The notes under the pieces were generated by a model. That model saw nothing but the letters and a program-made list of their open reading frames with translations, was not told the origin of the DNA and did no database searches. This document shows positions 9,549 through 19,803 of a stretch of 64,000 nucleotides of DNA, one piece after another. The DNA is from Dendrolimus kikuchii. Taxonomy: Eukaryota > Arthropoda > Insecta > Lepidoptera > Lasiocampidae. Both the position numbers and the translations under genes were made by a program. The stretch lies in contig CM034392.1 in NCBI GenBank assembly GCA_019925095.2, positions 21,744,387-21,808,386 on the forward strand, read 5' to 3'. Each line of letters opens with the position of its first letter. The first letter of the stretch is position 1.

Positions 9549-9583
9549 ATCATCTAGCTAAAGTTGCACTTTAGCTAGATGAT
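9549..9583. other. Perfect 16-bp-stem hairpin
   Basis: The sequence ATCATCTAGCTAAAGT, three loop bases TGC and the exact complement form a perfect stem-loop. It is not within a recognised element and no second copy was noticed in the window. It could be the tip of a small MITE. Confidence 0.7.
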
Positions 9584-10179
9584 CGCTACCAATAACCGTT
9601 CGTCGATCACCCGCTTTAACGACAACTTTTAGCGACGGAGTTTTATTGTTTAAAACTTATAAGTGTTAGAGTATATCGCTATACAAAGTTTGATGAAAAA
9701 CAATATTTAAGCACGTACTTAAATACATTTACGAAATAAATGATCGATATTTAAAAATAAGGCGGCGTTCAGATTAAAAGTCTATTAAATATTTGAAACA
9801 TCGAATACAAAAATGTGAATAACTGTTACTTAACTAGTATTTATATATTTATATCACAGTAAAAATGTTTTGTAATACCTACATAATATGGCCGGACCAC
9901 GGCCTTGGGCTTAACGATGGGCGACGCGACAGAGATTGGAGTCGAACGCAACGAATCGTGACATACTTCATACACCTTAATTTTTTGTTTTTGTCGCCCG
10001 TCTCGACGGGCTTAGTTGTCGCACAACGAACAAGGTCCTATGTGGTCCTAAATGTTCAATAGAAATAAAATATAATCTAAAAAATATTTTATCGGGTTTA
10101 TTTTTTTAAATGATACACGTCCATATGTACATAAGTATTACGTAAATTAAGTTATTGTCGTTATGGTATTCAAAAATCA

Positions 10180-11480
10180 ATGTTACATGTTACGCCGACG
10201 ACAAGTAAAACGATGATCCACCGGCAGGCGAGCCTACTGGCCACAGCTGTGGTCGCGCACATATTCGACAGGATCCGGTGGCTCGGTCTGAAGGTGGCCT
10301 TGCACAAATCCGAGGCCGTGATGTTGCACGGGCTTCGGTACAAGCCACCTCCGGGTTTGAGCATCACAGTGGGAAGCACCACCATCAACGTCGGGATGAC
10401 GATGAAATCTCTCGGACTTGCCGTGTCAAAAACTCTATGAGGGGGTCGTACGATCCATGGCCTTTTACGGGGCTCATATGGGCGGAATCCCGGATGGCCA
10501 AGAACGCCACTTTGCTGCGAAGACCGCAACGTGCGTTGGGCGGTCAGGGCGATAAGGGGATAACGTAGGATCTTCTTTGAGGCGGCTTCCCTCCTAGCCG
10601 GATCCCCACCATGGGATCTAGATGCGCGAGTCCTTGCAGCCGTGTACGACTAGCGCAAGGACGCCTTCAGTCAAAACCTCCGTACTGCACCTGGAGAAAT
10701 CGAGGCCAAGAGGGCGGAGTTCCGTTAGGATCTCATGGTGGAATGGCACAGTCAACTTGCGTACCTCATAGCGCCGGTCACAGGGACGTAGAGGTAGTTA
10801 GGTCCGTTTTGCCACCCTGACGTTCCACCAGACGGAGGTACTGACCGGGCACAGCTGCTTCGGCTGGTACCTGTGTCATCACTGCAGTGCCAGCGTCAAT
10901 GACACGATGCTGCACACTTTCCAGGAGTGCCCAGCTGGGACGAGGTGGGCCGTACCCTTGGCGTAACCATTGTAAGTGATCTGTCGCTCCCGGCCGTGGT
11001 CGGGGGCCAACCCGAATGGAACACCATCGCCTCCTTTTGCGAGACCGTCATGTCCGCAAAGGAGGCGACAGAGCGGGAGTGAGAGCGAGCAGTCGCGCAC
11101 CTCTCCCGTCACAATAATCGGTTACGGCGCCGGAGGAACCAGGACCTCCTTTCACGATGAACCTGTGGCGCGGGTGACGGTCAGGCGAGGCTATAAGGCT
11201 GCCACCCGCATCTAAAGCCGCCGAATAGGGGGCGCAACGGTGCTGCGCGCACGCCCCTCTCAATCCTGAGTCAGGAGAGGCCTGCCCAGCGGGGCGGCAC
11301 CCCCGCCAGCCGGGATCGCGGAAGAGCAGATCACGCACATCCCGTGGCCCCCGGCACATGGCATCAGATGGCACCAAGGGGTTTAGTGGGTATTCCGGCT
11401 CTTCTGGTTTGCGAGTTCCTCATTCCCCCGCCGAAGTCTGTGTGGCGGGGGTCCGCAAATGGGCTTCCCCTTGTAAGAAA
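10180..11480 (+). pseudogene. R1-type LINE ORF2 3' half with 3' UTR
   Basis: The copy begins right at the reverse transcriptase catalytic box: CYADD is encoded at 10188-10202. A shifted frame then gives RIRWLGLKVALHKSEAV and ITVGS.. MKSLGL, typical of R1-clade palm and thumb. Further on come PPWDLDARVLAAVYD, a zinc-knuckle remnant CHHC..H..C near 10874-10930, LSLPAVVGG and ASFCETVMSAKEATERE. Many stops and frameshifts show it is dead. The 3' UTR (11360-11480) is GC-rich and carries GTTTAGTGGGTATTCC. R1-clade elements encode reverse transcriptase and endonuclease for target-primed insertion; only the 3' half is left. Confidence 0.8.
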
Positions 11481-12235
11481 AGGGTATTCAGAAAAATGTC
11501 AACCTTAACTATTGTTATGAGATTGTACAGAAAATAAATTCAAACATTTTTTATCTTAAAAAAAATAACTTCTGAATTTAACTACTTATCATCAGTGTTA
11601 TAAGGTTGTACAGAAATATACATTATTCCCGCCGAAGTTTGCCCTCTACGTTACGATATGAGGTTAGTTAAGAACGGCTTTATCAAATTTCTTCAAGACC
11701 GGTAAGCATTGGTTTGTTTTCCTGCCTGGAAAAATCAAAAAAGTTACTAATATAAAAAATATTATTAATCTAAGAGTTTCCGCATTTTAAGGCAATTATA
11801 AATTATCAGGTTTATAGCATATTTTATATTGTATTAAAAAAACTTTAACAAAATTCGAAAAGTTTCAAGACCCCTTTCCTAAATTTTGAAATTAGACAAC
11901 GACCCTAATTGCGTTGAAACAAAATTCCGCATACAGGCCGCGCGTCGAAACTCTGCGGTCATTACGCCGGTTGTGGACGTGCCTTTACATACTTAACTTT
12001 GCTCGTGTACGTGACAGATACGCTTATAAAGTAAATTTCAATTTTACTTCATGTATCAATGTAATTGTTTCATTAAAAGTTTTAATTACATTGTATGTCG
12101 TCTTAGGTCATGGGTCATAATTATGACTTGGTCCTTTAGGCTATACCGGGGCCGTGGAGAGGCGAATAACACTTACAGGCCCTTGCGACACTTTAATCTA
12201 AGCTTTCATTTCATAAATAAAATATTCAAAAAATT
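11481..12235. other. No gene recognised
   Basis: AT-rich sequence without recognisable coding frame, tRNA or repeat of the families named here. Open frames at 11914-12120 and 12051-12497 have no protein-like composition. Confidence 0.5.
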
Positions 12236-12420
12236 TTCGTCGTCATCAGCCACTTACAGTCCACCATTGGATGTAGCCCTCTCCAAGTCGGTGTCACTCT
12301 ACCGGTCTTCCACCTTCTTCATCTCATACGGGCGACCTTGCGCACATCGTCAGTCCATCCTGCAGGAGGGCATCCACCACTACGTTTACAGATACCCATG
12401 CAGGGGCAGAGAAAGAATAC
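12236..12420 (-). pseudogene. RTE-like LINE C-terminal fragment
   Basis: On the minus strand, fragments in two frames read WTDDVRKVA and GYIQWWTVSG, followed by a stop and a GATGACGAC tail. The string GYIQWWTVSG near a (GAT/GAC)n end is characteristic of one insect RTE-like subfamily. Frameshifts separate the two pieces. Confidence 0.65.
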
Positions 12421-12729
12421 AAAAATATTTCTTATATCCAATCTCGACATTGAGACTACATTATATAAATATGATCTTTAAGAAAGTAGTCCCTTGAACA
12501 CGTAACAGATAGAATTTATTCATTATAGTAAATTTAATGAAATTTAAAAGCAGCCAATTAGGACCTTAAATTTATGACTGATTTAAGTATTTATTAAAAT
12601 AATAAGTTTCAAATAATAAGACGTTTTTAGAAAGTTTTGTATATACGTACCTACGTATAGTCTCCAGCACGATGCTTGAGCGGCCACTTTTTCCTACGAG
12701 CAGTGAAATCTCGATCTCGATCCTTAATA

Positions 12730-13010
12730 AATCTACGTTTTAACGGTTTTAAGCGCGGTATTTTATTTGATTTTTATTATTCGTTTCGGCCACTTTTCAG
12801 TATCCGTGATCACGGAAGAAAAGATGTATTGTTTTTTTTTTAATTAACGACTCTACGGATTCGAGTTCCGTACTCTTTTTTACAACTTAATTTTTTTAAT
12901 TTAACACGCTTATTAGTTATTTTGGTTCTTGTGTGTGACATTAATTTATTGATTTTTTGTGTTGAGGTGTATGTGAGTATTGTTAATATATTATGTATAC
13001 AACTATTAAG
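12730..13010 (-). mobile_element. Penelope-like element terminal-repeat fragment
   Basis: The left part has CTACGTTTTAACGGTTTTAA, CGTTTCGGCCACTTTTCAG and GTGATCACGGAAG, the same landmarks as the terminal repeats of the Penelope-like copies at 16773-17730 and 30887-31208. After a poly(T) run it continues into CGAGTTCCGTAC..TTTTTTACAACTTAATTT, which matches the complement of 38460-38640. No coding sequence is left. Confidence 0.6.
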
Positions 13011-13109
13011 ACAATATTATTTCGATCCTTTTTCGAAGAATGAAATATTATCCCTTTTGAATAAAGAGACAAAAACATAATACTGTCGATATGTCGATAA
13101 ATTTTAATT

Positions 13110-13416
13110 TTTTATTGCAGGAGTTCAGCAGGCAGGCAGTCGGCCCACTTGACGAAAAGCGGTTACCATCGCCTATAGACATTTGCAACACCAAAGGTGC
13201 TACAAATGCGCTGCTGCTCTCTTAAGGGAGACTGGAACCTGGTCACTAATGCCGGAACACAACTCAAGGTTGTTATGGCGACATACTTTAGACCAAGGGT
13301 GGTAGCCATCCAGTCGGGCAAATGCCCTACCACCCGGCTGGTGGTTGTTTTGTCGCCTCTTACGACAGGCCGCCCGGCCGCAGGAAATTGTATTCTTTCT
13401 CCGTTCCTGCACGGAT
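13110..13416 (-). repeat. S1 short retroelement, nearly full length
   Basis: On the minus strand it runs from ATCCGTGCAGGAACGGAG to GAACTCCTGCAATAAAAAA. The last 110 bp, with GTTGCAAATGTCTATAGGC and CGCTTTTCGTCAAGTGGGCC, are the tail shared with LINE copies at 7254 and 49985. No polymerase III promoter boxes were seen at the 5' end, so the family may be a short derivative of a LINE rather than a classic tRNA SINE. Confidence 0.85.
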
Positions 13417-14512
13417 TAAATTTGATTAAAATGGCTACTGTTCCACCGACCGCTCAAGATTCGTGCCGGGAACTATACAACATTAAACGATACGCGACGT
13501 GCTTATACAGGATATTAAATGAGAAATCGAAAATAAATGTTTTCATTTTTCAAACAAATATAATTATACATTATCTAAATATACTGAATGTTTAATTTTG
13601 GAAAATGTGTGGACTTCAGACTTCTGTGAAATACTGAGCCTGTATCGATCATTCCAACACGACCACAACGTTAAAAAGAAAAAAAATACAATCCCTTCTA
13701 AGCCTCTCTCGAAATTCACTAACATATTCTTTATGTCACGTAAATACCGAATCTATGACGAAACACCTCAACAATGTATGTGTGAAGGGTCCATTGAGTG
13801 GATTAGAAAGATAACAACAGCTCTAGTGGTCAAACACAAAATCTCTCAGATATATTTGCTGTGGCTCTCAAATGTCATTCCTTACGTAAATATTCGAGAG
13901 CCCTTTACTTTTATATACCTACTATGTATATGAGTGTGTATGTATATTATTGTATATATTTATAACTGGGGATGGGCTGAAATTCGGTTTGACCGAACTT
14001 CGGCATTCGGCCGAAATTCGGTGTAAATGCCGAACATTCGGTGCAAGAATAAAGTAAAATACCTACTTGCACTATTTTGACTCAAGTTTATAACCGTACC
14101 GTAACTGAACCGTAATATAAAAATTGTCATCTATATACTCATGGTTTATCTTAGTTAGGAACCTTAACGTGCAATGTGATAAAAAAATAAATAAAATTAG
14201 TTCTTGATCGAGTCTTTGCCTAATTAAATAGACATTAACTTAAAAAAAACTTGTTATTCCTCGTATTTTAATTATAATGCGTAACTTGAATAAAAAGAAT
14301 ATATCTAAGGAGCATCAGCAATTACAGTTTAATTTTGATTGAAATCACTTTTTACGAATTAAACATTGTGAATGTAGATTTATGAAATGATAATTTTTTT
14401 TCAATCAAAAGTCTAAAAATTTATTCTTTTATCCACTTGCTCATACTTAAAATATACGTCGTTATGAAGTCACGACGTGTTGCTCTAGATTAGAGAAAGT
14501 ATCCTTGTTCTA

Positions 14513-14716
14513 CCCGTGCAGGAACGGAGAAAGAATACAATTTCCTGCGGCCGGACGGCCTGTCGTAAGAGGCGACAAAACAAGCCACAGCTAGGTGGTA
14601 GGGCATTTGCCCGACAGGATGGCTACCACCCCTGGTCTAAAGTATATCGCCATAACAACCTTGAGTTCTGTTTCGGCATTAGTGACCAGGTTCCAGTCTC
14701 CCATAAGAGCACAGAA
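14513..14716 (+). repeat. S1 copy, 5' part (split by the next copy)
   Basis: It starts CCGTGCAGGAACGGAG-like and stops at CTCCCATAAGAGCACA, the point where the intact unit would go on with GCAGCAGCGCATTTG. The missing 3' part is found at 15041-15154, behind the inserted younger copy. Confidence 0.8.
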
Positions 14717-14721
14717 AACTT

Positions 14722-15036
14722 TTATTCGTGCAGGAACGGAGAAAGAATACAATTTCCTGCGGCCCGGCGGCCTGTCGTAAGAGGCGACTAAACAACCCAC
14801 AGCCAGGTGGTAGAGTATTTGCTCGACTGGATGGCGACCACCCCTGGTCTAGAGTATGCCGCCATAACAACCTTGTGTTGTGTTCCGGCATTAGTGACCA
14901 GGTTCCAGTCTCCTTTAAGAGAGCAGCAGCGCATTTGTAGCACCTTTGGTGTTGCAAATGTCCAGAGACGATGGTTACCGCTTTCCATCAAGTGGGCCGT
15001 CGTCTGCCTGTCTGCTGAACTCATGCAATAAAAAAA
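14722..15036 (+). repeat. S1 copy inserted inside an older S1 copy
   Basis: This is a full-length unit from CGTGCAGGAACGGAG to CTCATGCAATAAAAAAAA. It separates the 5' part (14513-14716) and the 3' part (15041-15154) of another S1 copy, so it inserted into a pre-existing S1. Confidence 0.85.
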
Positions 15037-15040
15037 AAAG

Positions 15041-15154
15041 AACAGCAGCGCATTTGTAGCAACTTTGGTGTTGCAAATGTCCATAGGCGATGGTAACCGC
15101 TTTCCATCAAGTGGGCCGTCTGCCTGTCTGCTGATCTCCTGCAATAAAAAAAAA
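15041..15154 (+). repeat. S1 copy, 3' part of the split unit
   Basis: It begins with AACAGCAGCGCATTTGTAGC and ends CTCCTGCAATAAAAAAAA. It is the expected continuation of the unit broken at 14716. Confidence 0.8.
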
Positions 15155-15352
15155 GTATGACGAAATCATACCGAATTTCGGCCGCATTTTTTGTTTTAAC
15201 CGAATGTTCGGCCGAAGTTCGTATTCGGTTCAAACCACATTCGGCCCATCCCTATTTATAACACTAATGTAGGTAACGTTTCTATTAATGAAGTTAATTA
15301 CTACTTTTAATGTAATTTATGCAGCCTCCGCTAGGAAGGAGATTCAGAAAAT

Positions 15353-15664
15353 CATCCGTGTAGGAACGGAGAAAGAATATAATTTCCTGCAGCCGGGTGC
15401 CTTGTCGTAAGAGGCGACAAAACAACTCACAGCCATGTCGTAGGGCATTTGTTCGTCTGTATGGCTACCACCCCTGGTCTAGAGTATACCGCCATAACAA
15501 CTTTGAGTTGTGTTACGGCATTAGTGACCAGGTTCCATTCTCCCTTAAGAGAGCAGCAGCGCATTTGTAGCACCTTTGGTGTTGCAAATGTCCATAGGCG
15601 ATGGTAACGGCTTTCTATCAAGTGGGCCGTCTGCCTGTCTGCTGAACTCCTGCCATAAAAAAAA
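15353..15664 (+). repeat. S1 short retroelement, full length
   Basis: The copy runs from CCGTGTAGGAACGGAG to CTCCTGCCATAAAAAAAA. It is slightly more diverged than the copies in the hAT-like element. Confidence 0.85.
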
Positions 15665-15683
15665 CTTAAATTTTTAAATAATC

Positions 15684-16140
15684 TGTTAACGCCGACCGTT
15701 TTAGTGATTCGTTTTAAATGACGAAAAATGTATTTTTTTGTTGAGCTACATATGTTATTATGCCCTATTACACGTGTGTATATAATTATGTTTAACCACT
15801 TAGGCCCGGCTCCTATATCTTACCGACCGTTTATTTGCCTTACTATCGGATAACATTTGACGTAGCTCCATACAAGTAATGTCAAAATTCAACCGATTGT
15901 AAGGCAAGTGGATGAATAGTGAGATGTGGGAACCGGCCATTAATCACAGGGAACATTCTCTCGCCGCGTTTTGTGCCGTGCCGCATATTACACTCGCTTT
16001 ATGTGCGGCGTGGAGAACGCACGGCCGTACTACTCAGGGCGTCCTTTAAAAAGGACCGCAAGAAGGAGAGGATCAGTCAAGATCGAGTTCGAGAGGATCA
16101 AATGAAGACCTCATAGATCTATATAAATATACTATAATAG
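15684..16140. repeat. Repeat unit with TGTTAACGCCGACC, first copy
   Basis: A 14-bp string TGTTAACGCCGACC (15684-15697) and a GC-rich block CTCGCCGCGTTTTGTG..ACCGCAAGAAGGAG (15959-16075) recur downstream at 16371-16384 and 16494-16625. The middle of the two GC blocks is diverged. No protein family is recognised. Confidence 0.5.
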
Positions 16141-16144
16141 GCAA

Positions 16145-16370
16145 ATAATCAGCAAACACACACACATTGTATATCACCAAGCTAAGCAAGTTACGCTTGT
16201 GTTATGGGTCATAAACAACGGTTCACTCTGGGGCCGATTTCAGACACCGAAACCATAATAAATAATGGAAAGTTTATTTACGAAATTTACCATGCCAGGA
16301 AGCGAACCCGGAACGTCTGTGTTCCAGTGAGCTCAGTCGGCTAAGGCTTAGCCTGTTCAACCACAGAGGC
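16145..16370 (-). repeat. tRNA-derived SINE (family S2), diverged copy
   Basis: Same family as 1982-2215. The A-box region is mutated and the B box reads GGTTCGCTTCC on the minus strand, one change from the consensus. Its 5' end abuts the second TGTTAACGCCGACC string exactly. Confidence 0.8.
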
Positions 16371-16760
16371 TGTTAACGCCGACCTATTTGGTCACCGCCT
16401 CTTTGTTTCCTTTTTTCTTTCACCGCATCTGTCACTATGTAATGTGACATAGTCTACGTCCGACCGCTGAACACATCGCTGCTTCCGCACAAACCTCGCC
16501 GCCTTTTGTGTGCTGTGCCGAATTTTACACCCGCTTACATCAACCCGCATGTTGGAAGATACCGGCTGTATCGTTCTAGCTGGTCCACTTATCGAAGGAA
16601 CCGCAAGACGAGAAGGAAGGATCACGAGGAAGAAGTGCCTGCCGCTGCGAAACCCGCATCGTTCGTAGCGTTATCCTGTAAGTCCTTTCCATCTCCTTTA
16701 CCCCCTTTCCCATCCGCGCCATCAGAAGACATTGGGGGCACCGCAAAACGATGATTAGCA
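16371..16760. repeat. Repeat unit with TGTTAACGCCGACC, second copy
   Basis: Contains the same 14-bp string and a block CTCGCCGCCTTTTGTG..AACCGCAAGACGAG homologous to 15959-16075, here with a longer middle part. An open frame of 82 codons crosses it but has a low-complexity basic composition (RRNRKTRRKDHEEE) and no recognised domain. Confidence 0.45.
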
Positions 16761-16772
16761 CCTATTATTTTA

Positions 16773-17730
16773 ATATTTTCTTAAGTTTTCGCGACTTGTA
16801 TACATAATAAAACTACGTTTTAACGGTTTTAAGCGCGGTAATTTTATTTGATTTTGGTTTTTCCAACGTTTCGGCCACTTTTCAGTGGCCGTGATCACGG
16901 AAGACAAAGATGTCAAGTGTCAACGAGTATTGTTAAAGTTTTTATTTAGCCTACCGCCAACTTGTTAACTTTAATTATTTAATTTTAATTTTGTTTATGG
17001 TTATTATTTACTCTATGGGAGCCTAATCTAATTTACTACCGCTTCGCAACATGTTATGGCTTGAAGAGAAGAAGCGGCGCAAGAAACTCTTCAGCAAACA
17101 TGCCTAGCTCTAATAATTTTATATAATATTAAAATGGGTGGAAGGAAAAATAAAAATAATTATCAGTCAAGTTTCATACCTAGAATGATGCGTGAGGCTA
17201 TTGAAATAAAAAAACACCCAAATTTCAATAGAGAAGATGGTTGGCAAGTACCACCTGTTTGGGATCCAATCATCAAAACTATTAAGACTCAAACCCAGCA
17301 AAAACCAGCTGCCAGACCTCAAGACACTGTGAGCTCTTTCTGCGTACAACGGAACACAAACCAACTTGACTGATAATTATTTTTATTTTTCCTTCCACCC
17401 ATTTTAATATTATATAAAATTATTAGAGCTAGGTATGTTTGCTGAAGAGTTTCTTGCGCCCTTTCTTCTCTTCAAGCCATAACATGTTTCGAAGCGGTAG
17501 TATATTAGATTAGGCTCCCATAGAGTAAATAACAACCATAAACAAAATTAAAATTAAATAATTAAAATTAACAAGTTGGCGGTAGGCTAAATAAAAACTT
17601 TAACAATACTCGTTGACACTTGACATCGTTGTCTTCCGTGATCACGGCCACTGAAAAGTGGCCGGAACGTCGGAAAAACCAAAATAAAATAAAATTACCG
17701 CGCTTAAAACCGTTAAAACGTAGTTTTATT
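16773..17730 (+). mobile_element. Penelope-like element: giant palindrome around a GIY-YIG ORF end
   Basis: Two 369-bp arms (16805-17173 and 17363-17731) are near-identical reverse complements separated by 189 bp. The flanks carry a 13-bp duplication ACCTATTATTTTA (16760-16772 and 17731-17743). On the left, a 32-bp extension (16773-16804) precedes the arm; the same extension precedes the copy at 30887. Penelope-like elements are known for inverted terminal repeats with one short asymmetric tail of about 35 bp, so the layout fits. The arms hold AACGTTTCGGCC and a hairpin GGCCACTGAAAAGTGGCC close to GAAACG. Confidence 0.85.
17174..17373 (+). pseudogene. Penelope-like ORF C-terminus (end of GIY-YIG region)
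   Basis: The frame gives FIPRMMREAIEIKKHPNF, NREDGWQVPPVW and ends NTNQLD at the TGA (17371-17373). The motif REAIEI.KHP..NREDGW is typical of the extreme C-terminus of Penelope-like polyproteins, which join a reverse transcriptase to a GIY-YIG endonuclease. The reverse transcriptase and the endonuclease core are missing. The frame appears longer upstream (from 17134) only because the left palindrome arm happens to be open. Confidence 0.75.
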
Positions 17731-18133
17731 ACCTATTATTTTATTTAAAACATTATGAAGTCTTAAATTTTTATTTATTTTGTAGCCATACAATTATTAA
17801 TAATAATATTATTGTATGACTTCAAAATTAAAAATATTAAGATTTTTCAATATCTTAAATAAAATGGCTGAGTGCCTCATTGGGTGGGGTACCATCAAAC
17901 CATTAGGGTAAACTATACCAACAGTTTACCCTAAGTTTTTTATTTTCTAACCATTTCGCATCGCACGCAAGGTGGATTACCGTACTTCTATCCTGGTTAA
18001 GGCTCGCGTGGCCCATAGGGTATTTTTGATTAAATGCTTTTAAGGATCCAAAGTCAAATAACAAAACCCATATTATGGTACAGTTACGACTTCAAAGGAA
18101 CTCTTCATTGGACTGGACATACCTGAATTTCAT

Positions 18134-18139
18134 TTTATT
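18134..18139 (-). terminator. Polyadenylation signal AATAAA for the 18.2-kb exon
   Basis: On the minus strand AATAAA lies about 92 bp after the stop codon of the exon at 18231-18652, a normal distance for a 3' end. Confidence 0.4.
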
Positions 18140-18230
18140 TTCCAACCAAAAAATGTCGATAGTAAAAGTTTTAACATAGCGCTGTAAACTATTCAGTTTT
18201 TTCTAAATTATTATTGTAACAAGTTCAAAC

Positions 18231-18652
18231 TTATTGTCTTAATAAAATTCTAGACCGAGTTCTATCCAAATCATCGGTAATATAATCTGTTAAAATGCTG
18301 TACCTATCGTTCGGTAAGCACCGTCTGCGAGACGTGGTAAGTGCTGCTTCAAAATTATGGCCACTAAAATTTTGTAATATTAACGCGCTTATAAGAGCCG
18401 TAAAAATAAAACAATTTTCTTTTACAAGACGCGTAGTTTGCTCAATATGTTTTAGAAGGGTTTTCATAGCGAATTTATTAAAAATCTCGATGTCGTTGGC
18501 GTTTAATAAACAGAAAAACACTTCATCGAGTTGTTGTAATCTTCGCTGTAACTTTTTAAAGTTTAGTAATAATTTTATAAGAAACTGAGTCCTAATGAAA
18601 TCGTCAAGTCCTGCCTGTCTTTGTATTTGGTTGTCGTCATTCTCGGAACCTA
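18231..18652 (-). CDS. Probable terminal exon of an unidentified host gene
   Basis: The minus-strand frame is open for about 140 codons, ending TAA at 18231-18233. Notable pieces are QAGLDDFIRTQFLIKLLLNF, KKLQRRLQQLDEVFFCLLNA and LKHIEQTTRLVKENCFIF, then a basic stretch TSRRRCLPNDRYSILTDYIT. The composition predicts long helices, with no membrane segment or signal peptide. A possible acceptor AAATCCAG precedes it at 18653; the frame itself stays open to about 18688. No in-frame ATG is near the 5' end, so upstream coding exons must exist. An AATAAA lies 92 bp downstream. No family is recognised. Confidence 0.5.
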
Positions 18653-19803
18653 CTGGATTTATATGGATGAAATTTATTACTACTTATAATATATTTTATG
18701 TCGTTACAAAATAAGCGATGTAAGAAAAATGTTAAAAAGTATAGGTACGTAGATTGTAGCAATATTTGTATTATACCCTTTCCAAACATTTATTTTACTT
18801 TTGACAGCTCTATGTCGGATCAATTAGTAATGTCCTAATGCGTTACCGACTTGATTTATAATAAAAATCGACTTCATTTATAAATAAGTTTTATTCAATT
18901 TAATTTATCTATATATCAGTTGTCAACAGTAAAATAAATGTAATATTATCATTATATTTAATTTGTCAAAATAAAATGGCATTTCTAATAATGGCGGTAT
19001 TATTTTTCTTTTAAGTAGAGCATTTTTTATTTTCAAATTTATTTATTTTACAATAGTGTCGATGACTTAAGTCTGTACGTTCATGACTCATAGAACATCA
19101 CCCACAAAAATAAAGTACGACAATTATGTCATTTGTTTCACGTTAGCTTTACTGTCAAGAAATATGTAACTTGAGAGACGAGCAAACGTCAAAAGTAAAA
19201 TAAACGCTTGGAAACAGTGTAGTGTTGTTAACACAAAAACAATAATACATCGCCTGGGCAGATAGCATAACGCGACATGTTTTTAAGGTTTCGTAGCCCA
19301 ATGAAAGATCAAATGGATCTTGATCAGATCAGCGTAATTCTTCATTGTACGTTGCACGGAGTCGTACTTGGTGTATATTTTATTTAACTCGAAATAGCGT
19401 ACCTTTTTTTCTACATTTAATTTTAAAAAGAACCTCAACAGTGTCATATATGCATATGAATATTTGAACACTGGAATTGGCTCGTATATATTTGATATTT
19501 ACCTCGCAATTTCGCCACAGTATGTTACTTAACGTGGCTGCGAGGCGAGATGTGAAAATTCGTCGCGTAATTTTACGAGTGCCTGTCCTCCCTCCGTTGC
19601 GGATAATGTATGTGAAAATATCTTTGTTTGTAAAAAAAGGTTGAGAATTAAAAATTTCGTCGCAAGAAAAGGAAACGTTTTAATAAATCCGTAAAACAAA
19701 TTGTTGTTGAAGCTGTGGCAGCTTAGTTCTTAGCTAATTTGTCTGAAGGAATGTACATATTCTTATAATTACCCTATGCTACAGTCTATCGGTATATTTT
19801 TTA
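18653..19803. other. No gene assigned; one weak exon candidate
   Basis: AT-rich. A minus-strand segment at 19283-19471 (FKYSYAYMTLLRFFLKLNVE, KKVRYFELNKIYTKYDSV) has an acceptor-like CAATTCCAG and a donor-like AAG/GTACGC inside it, so it could be an upstream exon of the 18.2-kb gene, but the phases did not join cleanly. Confidence 0.25.

Larger units (their letters stand above)
13967..15254. mobile_element. hAT-like non-autonomous element with nested S1 copies
   Basis: The ends TGGGGATGGGC and GCCCATCCCTA form a short terminal inverted repeat, and the flanks carry a perfect 8-bp duplication TTTATAAC (13959-13966 and 15255-15262), the size produced by hAT transposases. Subterminal regions at both ends repeat ATTCGG and its complement many times, a usual hAT transposase-binding layout. 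The inside is AT-rich without a transposase frame and was later hit by S1 elements (14513-15154). Confidence 0.85.

Noticed and set aside
14728..14940. A 70-codon frame (QERRKNTISCG..) open in several S1 copies
   Set aside because: It begins at a GTG, has no ATG, is open on both strands in some copies and is broken in others; with a 310-bp unit this is expected by chance.
16506..16754. Basic 82-codon protein
   Set aside because: It lies in a repeat block with a second diverged copy at 15959 where the frame is not kept.
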